Of a stretch of 64,000 nt of DNA, positions 56,199-64,000 are shown in pieces. The position numbers and the translations under genes are program-made. Position 1 is the first letter of the stretch. Each line of letters begins with the position of its first letter. Source of the stretch: Lineus longissimus (lineage: Eukaryota; Nemertea; Pilidiophora; Heteronemertea; Lineidae). The notes beneath the pieces were generated by a model, which saw only the letters and a list, made by a program, of their open reading frames with translations, had not been told where the DNA came from and made no database searches. The stretch covers positions 7,214,756 to 7,278,755 of the forward strand of contig NC_088318.1 of the NCBI RefSeq assembly GCF_910592395.1, in the 5' to 3' direction.

Positions 56199-56724
56199 TT
56201 ACAATATCTCTTTTGAGCTTTTTGCGATGTGGAAATGGAGGAAACTGGAATCGAACACTGATTTATGATCAGCGGCAAATGTTTTTGTTACAAAATTGTT
56301 CACCATTTCATCGTTTTCGTTCAAACGATTCTTATCAAAACTGTTCACTATATCCCGCATGGTGTGGCTTCTACATTTTTGGAAAATATAGTAATAACGT
56401 GTTGTCCACAAACTGTACTGAGTGGTTTTGGATCATGCGTGTATTTTGCCTGTAATGTTTTCTTGTGCCTAGAAAATCGTAGAATGTTGATACAGCTGGC
56501 AAAAAGCCGTACGGATCATAATATTCGGGTATTTGATTTGGAGAAAAGTAAAAGCCAATCCAATGTTTGCCTGGACCGGAAGCGATGTCCGTATTCACAA
56601 CGTATGTACATGGTTTTCTGTCTCTTGGCTCTAACGGCAGTGTATCAGCCGCGCAAACTTCCACGAAGGTTGTTCGTGTTTCCAAATGTCGTTTGAGAAG
56701 ACGATCGATTTCCTTATTATTCAT
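56199..56724 (-). pseudogene. adenovirus-type cysteine protease, frameshifted
   Basis: The start at 56724 overlaps the capsid stop region (TAA 56717-56719) by 8 bp, which decides between two possible ATG codons. The His and Asp region is clear (GKHWIGFYF, then EYYDPYG, about residues 53-72 from this start). The segment that should hold the catalytic Cys is in another frame (TGTGGA near 56,425), and the C-terminal part (RDIVNSF onward, to 56,199) is in a third. Adenain-like proteases mature capsid proteins. This copy is broken by at least two indels in the catalytic region. Confidence 0.8.
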
Positions 56725-57721
56725 TGAAGGTGACTGTGCGATTGTTGTCAATTTCCACAATAGCGTCGAATTCCATATAAACTACAATAGTTATACTCTT
56801 ATCGGCTGGTTCTTTCAAGCGAATGTCAAGACTTATGTTTCCTTCACGTACCAAGTTTTAATTGGAACCTTTTGAATCATCTGCTAACAGGTTGAAGACG
56901 TAGAGAGCGTATCCTTTCGGATAATCCTCGTTCGCGTTTGTAGCTATTCCCTGGTCAGTTCCCCCAAACGTTAGTTCCGTGTAATACCGTGAAGTAACCG
57001 GGTAGGAACTGATCGTTGCCGTAATCGAGTTTGATCGTTTCAAACGGTACTGGCGTTCGGTTTGTCGCAACGTAATACTCGACACATTGAAGTGTTGAAA
57101 GTTGAACGGGTTCTTGTCCAGCGTTCCGTTGAAAGCGTTGGACTCCACCAATCCTACGACGATTCTTCCCGGTAAACGACCCTGTAACAAGTTATTTTCT
57201 GACAAATCCGAACGGTTGGCACCACGTGTATAAAACTTCATTTGAACCGATGTTACGGGATATTTGGCGGGTCCTTGTAAAAGACGTTCCTCATGGCTAA
57301 GGCGAACATGTTCGGCAATAGTTTTGATATTGATTTTCAAAATCGCTTCCTCCAAACTAATCGTGTACTTCTGGGTGTTATCCTTGGCCATTAAGACAAA
57401 ACTGGGGTCTTGTCTCACCAATCTTACCGTCAGTTTTACTTGACTCAGAATTATTTTTTTCTGCGCAAAGAGTTCGTTGTGAATCTGCCCCAGGCATTCT
57501 ACCGTTTTACTGCCTTTTGTCCACTTAAAGCGAGCATTGTCACCTTTGTTTGCACTTGTTCCTGTTTTCACGGTATTACCCTGTAGATCGGGGTTCGCTG
57601 TGTCCTTGTAATATCCACCAATTTGGAGCTGGTCACTTTTTGATGCCTTCGAGAACGAAAGGGTGGACTCGAGATACGATCGATAGCCGTACATCTGATC
57701 GTGCCCCTTACCTGTCTTCAA
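56717..57721 (-). pseudogene. major capsid protein (hexon type), main part
   Basis: The 287-codon frame (56858-57721) is the body of the adintovirus/Polinton hexon-type capsid protein, a family I know from invertebrate annotations as F54H12.2-like. Motifs seen are SYLESTLSF near the start, then GHEERL-like, PGRIVVGLVES and KNPFNFQHFNV, then a YPKGYALYVFNL segment. The last 45 residues lie downstream to the TAA at 56717-56719, split among other frames. The N-terminal part is separated by a frame change near 57,720 and by a LINE. Confidence 0.85.
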
Positions 57722-57947
57722 TTGGCGTAAACCTCAACGATAAAATAATTGATGGGAAACACCAGCGATTTATCGGGAAATGGGTCCGCTGTCGTGAGTA
57801 CTGCACCATCTTTGTCCAGTATCCTGAATTTCAGATATAAAAAGCTGTCTCCCAAATTCAAATATTCGTCTTCGGCGGCGTTGACCCTAAATTCAATTGG
57901 ACCACCCTTGTCCAGGGAAGTGATAGGATGGAACTCTTTGAATGAAC
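57718..57947 (-). pseudogene. capsid protein, N-terminal part downstream of LINE
   Basis: This stretch encodes the conserved FHPITSLDKGGPIEF region of the capsid, followed by a beta-like segment, in a frame different from the main body (overlap near 57,720). It begins directly at the LINE insertion point (ATGAAC 57942-57947). Confidence 0.8.
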
Positions 57948-58835
57948 ATGCACAGGAAGATACAATTGACTGTCTTGACTTATGCATAACTGACAATGGT
58001 TCCTGGTTGAAGGAGAACATGCTGAAAAAGAACGACGACAGGACGGAGGTGGCACTCTTTGCATCCATTCATCGTTCCAAGACCCTGGATCACGTTTCGG
58101 TGAATGTTGGTGACTCTATCATTGACTCTGTGGCATGCGTACGAAATTTGGGGGTGATGTTTGACAAGAAAATGAACATGGAAGCACAGGTGAATGCTGT
58201 CTGCAGATCGGCCTACGCCCAACTGAGGAATGTTGGACTTATCCGACAGTATCTCAGCGCTTCTGCGGCCCGCTCGCTAGTGTGCGGCCTAGTCACATCA
58301 CGGCTGGACTACTGTAATTCACTGCTCTATGGCATTTCAAAAGACCTTATGAACAAGTTGCAGAGGGTGCAGAACGTGGCGGCCCGCATCATCACGCGCA
58401 CCAAGCGTCGAGACCACATCTCCCCTGTACTACGCGAGCTCCACTGGTTGCCAGTTGAGCAGAGGGTGAACTATAAAATCCTCATGCACGTTTTCAAGTG
58501 TGTGCATGGAACAGCCCCGGGTTACCTGTCAAGCCTAGTTAATATCTACAGGCCAGGCAGAGACCTTCGGTCAGCTGATGACAACAGACTGGAAGTTCCA
58601 AGGGCCCGGAGCAAATATGGAGAACGTTGCTTCTCTTTCTCCGCTGCTGTTCTGTGGAATGCGCTCCCTTTTGAGGTCAGGCAAGCAAGGAGCCTTGCAT
58701 CATTTCAGACGATGCTAAAGACTCATCTTTTTCGACAATGTTATCAATATTGTAAAAGCGCCTTTGAACGGAAAATAATCTGAAAAGGGCGCTTAAATTT
58801 AAATATGGTATATACATACATACATACATACATAC
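57948..58835 (+). mobile_element. 5'-truncated CR1-like LINE with 6-bp TSD
   Basis: The plus strand encodes an uninterrupted C-terminal part of a non-LTR reverse transcriptase to the stop at 58783. Motifs include DSVACVRNLGVMFD, TSRLDYCNSLLYG, LQRVQNVAARII, HWLPVEQR and LWNALP. A short 3' UTR and an ATAC-repeat tail follow. ATGAAC flanks both sides (57942-57947, 58836-58841). The insertion is antisense to the capsid gene of Polinton B. The intact frame suggests it is recent. Confidence 0.9.
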
Positions 58836-58932
58836 ATGAACTGTCCTCTATACTCGTCTGTGTGGGCTTAACTTCAAAGAGTTCCAATTCGCTACGTCCG
58901 CAATCGCAAGAGTCCGTATCCAATAGCGACAT
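58836..58932 (-). pseudogene. capsid protein, extreme N-terminus upstream of LINE
   Basis: The ATG at 58932 starts the capsid with its conserved Asp/Cys-rich beginning and a PTQTSIEDS segment. The frame is then interrupted by the LINE. The two capsid parts are contiguous in the family when the LINE is ignored. Confidence 0.8.
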
Positions 58933-58947
58933 GATAGCTCTTATATT

Positions 58948-59480
58948 TTAGCTGAAGAAAATGTTGCCTCCCTGCTGTTGTCGTCGGTTTTTACGCGATT
59001 TTCTCTTCCTTTTTCCTCCTTGGGACTCCTGGGCCCCCACATGGGCTTTTCCTTGTTTTGTGTGTCTTTTGGCCGTTAAACTCTGCCCAATTTCTTCCTC
59101 TGTATTATCCGGCGCTAAGATTTGACGCTTGATCCCGCCAACAACTTGCTTTTTAACGTTATGTCCGATTTCGTGTAAGCTTTCTTTTCCCTTTTCCTTC
59201 AGGGCCGTTTTAATTCCTTTTTCACCGGACACCACGTCCGAAGGCGCTTGAGCGCCCGATTTTACGAGGCTCTTTCCAGCGCTTACGGCTACTTTTTTAT
59301 GGAAGGAACCACGACTTTTTTCAGCATCGGAACCACTGTTTTGAATATTGAGCTGAATATGCCTCCGAGTCCATGCCCATGCTGGTACAAGCTATCTCCT
59401 CGAAAAACGGGAAGCCCAGAAACCGTCTGATAGTGTCTTCGATATGCGTTTAAGTCCGGACGGTAAGGAACCAGCACCAT
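58948..59480 (-). pseudogene. core/pX-like basic virion protein, frameshifted
   Basis: The N-terminal part (59289-59480, starting MVLVPYRPDLNAY) has a Gly-rich segment and a Lys-rich helix. The C-terminal part (58948-59235) is in another frame and strongly basic, ending in a Lys/Arg-rich tail. The frames meet at an A-run near 59,290, where a one-base indel would explain the break. Such proteins resemble adenoviral core proteins and probably bind DNA in the virion. The frame is also open about 19 codons upstream of 59480 without an ATG, so the true start may be lost. Confidence 0.65.
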
Positions 59481-59571
59481 GATGAATTTGTCCTCGAACG
59501 ATTTTACAGGCGGAATGTTTGTTTCTTGTTTTTAAAAACACGATATTTTCCCCTCACAAACCCTTTAAGAG

Positions 59572-60225
59572 CTAGGTGCGTTTTTCCCAAATGGTTATGC
59601 GGTCCGATTGTTCTTCTTCTTCGTTTTCTTTATGACTTCTGTCCGGAGTAGCTGTTGATTCTAATAGAGGACTCCATGATTTGTTTTGGGACCAATTGGG
59701 CACAGTTTGTACAGGCGTTCTTTTTTTACTCCCGAGTATAAGTGCTTTTTCCCTGGTTTTACTCAGACGTGACGAGCGTCGTTGTTTCGGTATTTCTGAA
59801 TCCTTAAACAATTTTGGTGCACTTGTAGCTTTTTCTTGTGGACTCATGGCAAAAGATAGAGGTATTGGCAAGCCCAGAACCGATGTTTCCTTCCTTTGGG
59901 CTGCTTTTTTCGCCTTCATCAACGGCGTAAAGACACCCTCCTCTGTGCTGATGCTCTCTTCCAAGGCGCGCCCCGCGAGTGGAGATAACAATTTTGACTT
60001 CGTAATACTAATAGCGCTCTGAATTGGTGTCAATTTGGAACCGTCCTCATCAGCGACAAGTTTCGGTGTTTTTCCTTCTGATAGTAGTTGGGGTGTGTTG
60101 GTAGACGGTCTCTTCATTTCCGGTGTATAGGCTATCCATCCCGGCGGCACTCCGATCTTCAAGAAGGCATCTCTCAATTCGGTGGCCCCCGGCGGGACAA
60201 CGTAGTTCATGCTCTCCGGCTTCAT
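59572..60225 (-). CDS. 217-aa virion-type protein of Polinton B, unknown
   Basis: The intact frame encodes a largely disordered protein rich in Ser, Thr, Pro and Lys with several basic clusters. An N-terminal segment with PPG and PPGW (about residues 11-29) is the most ordered-looking part. No known domain is recognised. Its place between core-type and capsid-side genes suggests a structural or assembly role. Confidence 0.55.
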   Translation of the reverse strand: MKPESMNYVVPPGATELRDAFLKIGVPPGWIAYTPEMKRPSTNTPQLLSEGKTPKLVADEDGSKLTPIQSAISITKSKLLSPLAGRALEESISTEEGVFTPLMKAKKAAQRKETSVLGLPIPLSFAMSPQEKATSAPKLFKDSEIPKQRRSSRLSKTREKALILGSKKRTPVQTVPNWSQNKSWSPLLESTATPDRSHKENEEEEQSDRITIWEKRT

Positions 60226-60261
60226 TAGGAATTCAATGTTTCGTACGATATTTGTATTGGG

Positions 60262-60792
60262 TTACTTTGTTCCCTCGATTATTAATTCGTAGCTGAACGT
60301 ATCCCAGTCAATCGTTGAACGGTGACGTCTTACGTAATTTTTCATAATGTCCTTAATAAAGGGGTGGTCTAATTTCAAAGTGGGCGCGATCAGACCGAGT
60401 ACATTCTTTTCCCCGTAATCCGCTACGCGATCGAATAAAGCTTTTGTCTCTCTTCTTCGAGCCTGACTGAAAAGTTTTACTTTTAAATCGGCCGGTAGAT
60501 TGGCATATTTTTTCGCCACTAACAGTCGATCTGATGAAGGCTCCTCTTCCTCCTGCTCCTTGTCATATGCTGCCTCGTTGCTGATAGAGTTAAAGGCTTT
60601 CGCCGTTGATGAATCGTAACTGTTAGTCGACATGTCTGCACCGACCATCGCACAACGACGCTTGTAGACTTCCAACGGAATTAAGATACATTCCTCGAAT
60701 CCCCCTTTGTCCTGTTGTCCTGAATATCTGGCCATTTTGCTGGCTAAAGTTCTATTTCGAAAACGGAGGAAAGACTTATTTGCCGATTCCAC
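60262..60792 (-). CDS. 176-aa protein of Polinton B, unknown
   Basis: Intact frame. It has a basic N-terminus, an acidic Glu run (about residues 79-86) and a C-terminal basic/helical part rich in Lys, Arg and Asp. I do not recognise it. It overlaps the preceding gene by 17 bp. Confidence 0.55.
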   Translation of the reverse strand: MESANKSFLRFRNRTLASKMARYSGQQDKGGFEECILIPLEVYKRRCAMVGADMSTNSYDSSTAKAFNSISNEAAYDKEQEEEEPSSDRLLVAKKYANLPADLKVKLFSQARRRETKALFDRVADYGEKNVLGLIAPTLKLDHPFIKDIMKNYVRRHRSTIDWDTFSYELIIEGTK

Positions 60793-61235
60793 CGATCAAA
60801 CTGCCAATCGCCGAAACGGCCAGTGAAATCAAGGCGCTCAAGAATCCTCCTTTGATGCCTTCGGTCGCCAGTATGTCTTTGTGTCGCTGCAGGCTTGTTT
60901 GTGGGCGAAAGAGCTTGTGTACCATAGAGCTGTGTTTCTGCAATTTCCTGATCTTATCCGCTGAAATGCCGCTCACATTTCTATTACCCACGTTGTGGAT
61001 GCATTCGAGCAAAGCGTCCATTTGCCCCACGTTGGCGATTTCCAAGAGTTTTGCTTGGTTCTTTTTTGCTAGTTTTGCTCAAGAGCGCTAAAAAATCGAT
61101 ATGATCGGCGGCAGTGGAATCGCGAGGGAGATTCCTCTGCCTATTATAAGACTGTCTCCTCCCCGTTCCTTTGCGTCTCCCCTTCTGTTTACTCCGAATT
61201 AATTGCTCCATGAGATGTCTATTATTTGGTAGCAT
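60776..61235 (-). pseudogene. small virion-type protein with hydrophobic tail, frameshifted
   Basis: The N-terminal part (from 61235) is strongly basic. The C-terminal part (60776-61045) contains a Cys/His-bearing helical region, then PQTSLQRHKDIL and a hydrophobic Gly-rich end (last 20 residues). The two frames overlap at 60984-61045 and meet near 61,060. The parts together resemble a small Polinton protein with a hydrophobic, possibly membrane-active, C-terminus that I recall from other invertebrates. Function is unknown. Confidence 0.6.
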
Positions 61236-61349
61236 CTTAAACTATACTGGCACTGGTAATATATAATTGCACGAAACGATCTCTTTTGACTCAATGTTTA
61301 TTGTTGTCTTCCCACACACCGCATCCAAACGAAGCCTGTCACATTGTTC

Positions 61350-62072
61350 TTAGCGTTTTTTTTGCCAAATTCGCTTACTATTGTTGTACAATTTTCGTGG
61401 TACAAATATTCTTTGATAGTCTCCGAAAAGGTCTGTCCTGAAGCGGATCTCCTCCGGACTATTTTGAGTGCCGTCGACGAAAAGATATCCGTTCGGTTTT
61501 GAAGTTGCCTTTTCATAAATTTCCATGAAAAGCCGTTGGTTGGCCGGCATAATCCTGGAGCCGAGATGACGGGCTGTAGATTTATCTAATGGACTATGGA
61601 ATAGCACGTAAATATGGGCGCAGCGTTGTAGAGTAAAGCGTTCCGAGCCTTGGTAGAACATATTTTGCATCAAAATTATCCAGGAAAGTGAATTTTGATG
61701 ACATTTTCTTGTCGCCATATCGGAAATAGCTTTGCTCTTCGAGACGTCCTCCATTAAATCGTCGTAGATATGCAATCCGAACTTCTGCTCTCCGTTGTTC
61801 TGTTGTGGGTGAATGTAATCGTCCATATTTTCGGGCAGTCCTTGAACTAGCATTATTCGCTTTCTCGTCGTTTCACTTTCAATTTCAGCCACGGTTTTAC
61901 TTCGCTGCCCATAGAATAGATATATGTAGTCGAATGATCTATCGAGGATACGACTGGCATTTTCGATCAAGCGCATTGTAAATTCTGTTTTCCCGCTCAA
62001 GGGCGCCCCTTGAATTATGGCCCCAAAGGGCAAAGCAATTCTGCCGTCGAAACTTTGCCCTTCTTTCATCAT
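61350..62072 (-). CDS. genome-packaging ATPase of Polinton B
   Basis: Intact 240-aa protein with Walker A (GAPLSGKT, residues 22-29) and Walker B (LHIYDD, 100-105). It is the A32-like ATPase that packages DNA. Apart from these motifs it shares little with the ATPase of Polinton A: it has a longer N-terminus and a different motif setting. Confidence 0.88.
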   Translation of the reverse strand: MMKEGQSFDGRIALPFGAIIQGAPLSGKTEFTMRLIENASRILDRSFDYIYLFYGQRSKTVAEIESETTRKRIMLVQGLPENMDDYIHPQQNNGEQKFGLHIYDDLMEDVSKSKAISDMATRKCHQNSLSWIILMQNMFYQGSERFTLQRCAHIYVLFHSPLDKSTARHLGSRIMPANQRLFMEIYEKATSKPNGYLFVDGTQNSPEEIRFRTDLFGDYQRIFVPRKLYNNSKRIWQKKR

Positions 62073-62271
62073 GGTAAAGAGGGCATCTAGTGTAATTGGT
62101 TTTTTTCACAGTATACGATGAGATGATGTGGACATCCGTCTCAATAAGTTTCTTTCACAGTCAAATTAATATGAAACGCGAGCAAGCTCTGATGATGATC
62201 GAAGATGGCCTGGCAATCTCTCACCGCCTTCAGGCCTCCTTCCTTCGTATCGACGAGTGACCCCTCCTCTG
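62073..62271. other. short spacer between ATPase and integrase
   Basis: No gene seen; the longer frames are antisense shadows. Confidence 0.4.
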
Positions 62272-63394
62272 TTATGTAAGGGGAGTCACTTGTCCTTTGT
62301 CCACCCATTCGTCAAAACTCGACGGCCAGCCTCTGTAGTGTACGAAGAATTGGAGCTTTCCCTTGCGTTTCCGGCGTTTTAAAATATCGACGTGATAGGT
62401 TTGCTCATCCGTTGGCATCTCAATTTTCTGCATCTGATGTTCATAAAACGAGCCTTTGATCAGTTCTTGCTGTAAGTCATGCAGCTTATAGGTGGGTGGC
62501 TCTGTCGCTCTGCGATGTGCGACTACAAAATACTCTTCTGTCCATTTGGCAGCCGATCCTTTCTCAAACAGGCTGGTGGGAATTCGAGCGATACGAACTA
62601 CGTCCCCGATTTGGAAACGAAAAATGGCTTTTTTCGGAAATTCCTTTCCGTACAGTTTGTCCCATAAATACACTTCGTGTTCAATCTTTACATCCTTGGG
62701 TTTCATACCGATTACTCTGTGAACGCTTGCATTGTAAGCAGCCAGCTAATCGGGCAGTGCCTCCAACCATCGGTGTGTATTGCGTTGCGTGAACAAACGA
62801 AACATTCTGTCTTTCAACGTTCGATTGAATCTCTCCACTAGGGCCGCTTTGGGATGACTGTAGACGGAAAATAGTTTAATCCCACGCTTTTTAAAAAAGG
62901 CTTTGTACAGCACCATTGTAAAACTCACCGCCTTGATCCACTTGAATAAGTCGCGGTTGGCGTTTTAGTCTTCTGAAAATAACCTCCAGGGTCGAAGCTA
63001 CCTCGCGGCCAGTTTTTGTTTTCAAGGGTGCCGCAAAAGCAAAACGTGAAAATACATCGATTCCGGTCAACAGATATTTATAATTCGAATTGCGAGCGGC
63101 TATTTCATCGACCGAAACTAAGTCTAATTGCCACTGATCATCGATTCCCCTTGCAATAGTCTTTCTGCGCGGGAAACGCCATCTCACCTTTCGATGTAAG
63201 GTATAAGTGTCTTGTCCCCTCGACCAATCTTTAACATGAGTTCTTGTAATCCAGGGTAGACGTTTTTTCGCTTCCCTATAAAGTCTCTCTAGCGAGGAAA
63301 TGGCCGCCGGCGAATTTGCGGGCTGGGTGTAAATTTCCGTCAAGAAAAGATTAATACGATCTTTTTCGTCTTTGTTCGTTTCACCCATTATCAC
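62272..63394 (-). pseudogene. integrase with C-terminal chromodomain, broken twice
   Basis: The N-terminal part (62891-63394) has a zinc-binding-type start and the catalytic core with WQLDLVSVD and VDQGGEF. The third catalytic residue is the Glu of VERFNRT in the next part (62746-62928), reached by a frameshift near 62,915. An in-frame TAG at 62,746-62,748 then separates the C-terminal part (62272-62706). That part ends in a chromodomain (HVDILKRRKRKGKLQFFVHY then WPSSFDEW). Chromodomains may guide insertion to particular chromatin. Confidence 0.85.
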
Positions 63395-63441
63395 TCTTTT
63401 AAATAGTGTAAAAAACTTATCGATGGATCTCTAGTCACTGA

Positions 63442-63876
63442 TTACGATAATGACCGCCTCATCTTCATTGTTCTCGTTTTCACTTCCGCTGGAAGCACTT
63501 GTGTCTGCCACGCTGTCCGAATCAGGTTCCGACTTAAAAGGATATGTTTTTGCGCTCCTTTTTTTGCTCCTAGCTTCTTCCTCGGTGTTTCCTCGATCGG
63601 GAATACGGGAAAGGCCAAGTAACGCCGCCGCATTTTCGGTTTTGTTAACGAATCCTCGCCAGCTTCGTACATCATGTAGAGTTGCATTAATAGTTTATCG
63701 CCGCCTTGGTTCAATTTGACCATGGACATCTTCCGTTTTCTTGTTGGTGTGTTTCTGGCTAGTACTTGCTTTCCCTTAGTTTGATTCTTAGTTCCTTTGG
63801 AAGTAGAGGGAATCACTTCGGGGCTGTCTTCGGTCCCATTGGTCTTAATCGTTGTTTTTTTGTTTTTTTTTGTCAT
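63442..63876 (-). CDS. 144-aa basic protein of Polinton B, unknown
   Basis: Intact frame. It is very rich in Lys, Arg and Thr, with Gly/Gln-containing middle segments and a final Arg-Met-Lys-type cluster. It may bind DNA, but no domain is recognised. Confidence 0.45.
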   Translation of the reverse strand: MTKKNKKTTIKTNGTEDSPEVIPSTSKGTKNQTKGKQVLARNTPTRKRKMSMVKLNQGGDKLLMQLYMMYEAGEDSLTKPKMRRRYLAFPVFPIEETPRKKLGAKKGAQKHILLSRNLIRTAWQTQVLPAEVKTRTMKMRRSLS

Positions 63877-63894
63877 CTTGTTATCTTTTGTCTC

Positions 63895-64000
63895 CTAGGT
63901 CATCCGTTTTTCCGCAGGGGAAGGCGTTATGCAGGGGCTCTTTGAAGCGCAGGAGCCCGCCTGATCTTGTTGTTTCTTAACGCGGCGTGTTTCTCGTTCT
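63895..64000 (-). CDS. C-terminal end of a gene leaving the window (doubtful)
   Basis: One minus-strand frame is open from the right edge to a TAG at 63895-63897 (about 34 codons), rich in Arg, Lys and Gln. The gene before the basic protein in this element type could be the polymerase, but too little is seen to say. Confidence 0.2.
   Translation of the reverse strand, partial: ERETRRVKKQQDQAGSCASKSPCITPSPAEKRMT

Larger units (their letters stand above)
56199..64000 (-). mobile_element. Polinton/Maverick-like element B (right part outside window)
   Basis: Minus-strand order from the right: basic protein, integrase with chromodomain, packaging ATPase, small virion-type proteins, core-type protein, capsid, adenovirus-type protease. 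This is the classical Polinton/adintovirus gene set and order. The DNA polymerase gene is not seen and probably lies beyond 64,000. Many genes carry frameshifts, and the capsid is split by a LINE. Genes lack the AATAAATG start motif of element A, and capsid and ATPase are from a different lineage. Confidence 0.9.

Noticed and set aside
56215-56275. tRNA-like sequence in the protease end
   Set aside because: No cloverleaf could be formed, and the stretch codes for the protease C-terminus.
57749-57947. Plus-strand coding start upstream of the LINE
   Set aside because: This part is antisense to the capsid gene; LINE homology begins only after the ATGAAC duplication.

Overview
The window looks like a transposon-dense stretch of an invertebrate animal nuclear genome. 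It holds two Polinton/Maverick (adintovirus-type) elements, three or four BEL/Pao retrotransposon copies, a Mag/SURL-like Ty3/gypsy element, CR1-like LINE fragments, a 5S-rRNA-derived SINE and several MITE families. I see no bacterial operons, no tRNA genes and no clear host gene. The 5S part of the SINE resembles lophotrochozoan/molluscan 5S rRNA as I remember it, so a marine invertebrate is the best guess. The species cannot be named from the sequence.

Layout. 1-~11.9 kb: right part of Polinton A, which runs off the left edge. Most genes are on the minus strand: small membrane proteins, packaging ATPase, capsid protein, integrase, a second virion-type protein, a protein-primed DNA polymerase B broken by three lesions, and a broken HNH endonuclease. 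Two genes are on the plus strand, one of them a zinc-ribbon protein. 12-18 kb: mostly anonymous DNA with a 145-bp tandem repeat family and an unknown exon-like ORF. 18.8-25.6 kb: two BEL/Pao copies of one family. 25.6-32.7 kb: repeat-rich DNA with G-tract hairpins, a minisatellite and a 1-kb tandem duplication. 33.1-39.2 kb: a complete gypsy element with 132-bp LTRs, a 5-bp target duplication and a nested 990-bp MITE. 39.3-45.6 kb: LINE pieces, a BEL/Pao fragment, a 579-bp foldback element and a SINE fragment. 46.9-53.8 kb: a third BEL/Pao element broken by stops, a frameshift, a MITE and a SINE. 54-55 kb: short duplications. 56.2-64 kb: Polinton B, running off the right edge, with protease, capsid (split by a CR1-like LINE), core-type protein, ATPase and integrase.

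The two Polintons belong to clearly different lineages. Polinton A genes carry an AATAAATG motif with its last three bases as the start codon, resembling the TAAATG late promoter of poxviruses and relatives, and the element also encodes a zinc-ribbon protein that could be a transcription factor. Its integrase has a D-D(35)-D triad where D-D-E is usual. Polinton B has no such motif and keeps the usual E. A pair of short MITEs flanked by CCGG with TGTAAAAG ends looks like a Ginger-type non-autonomous family. Nearly every coding element has frameshifts or stops, so none is called functional here.
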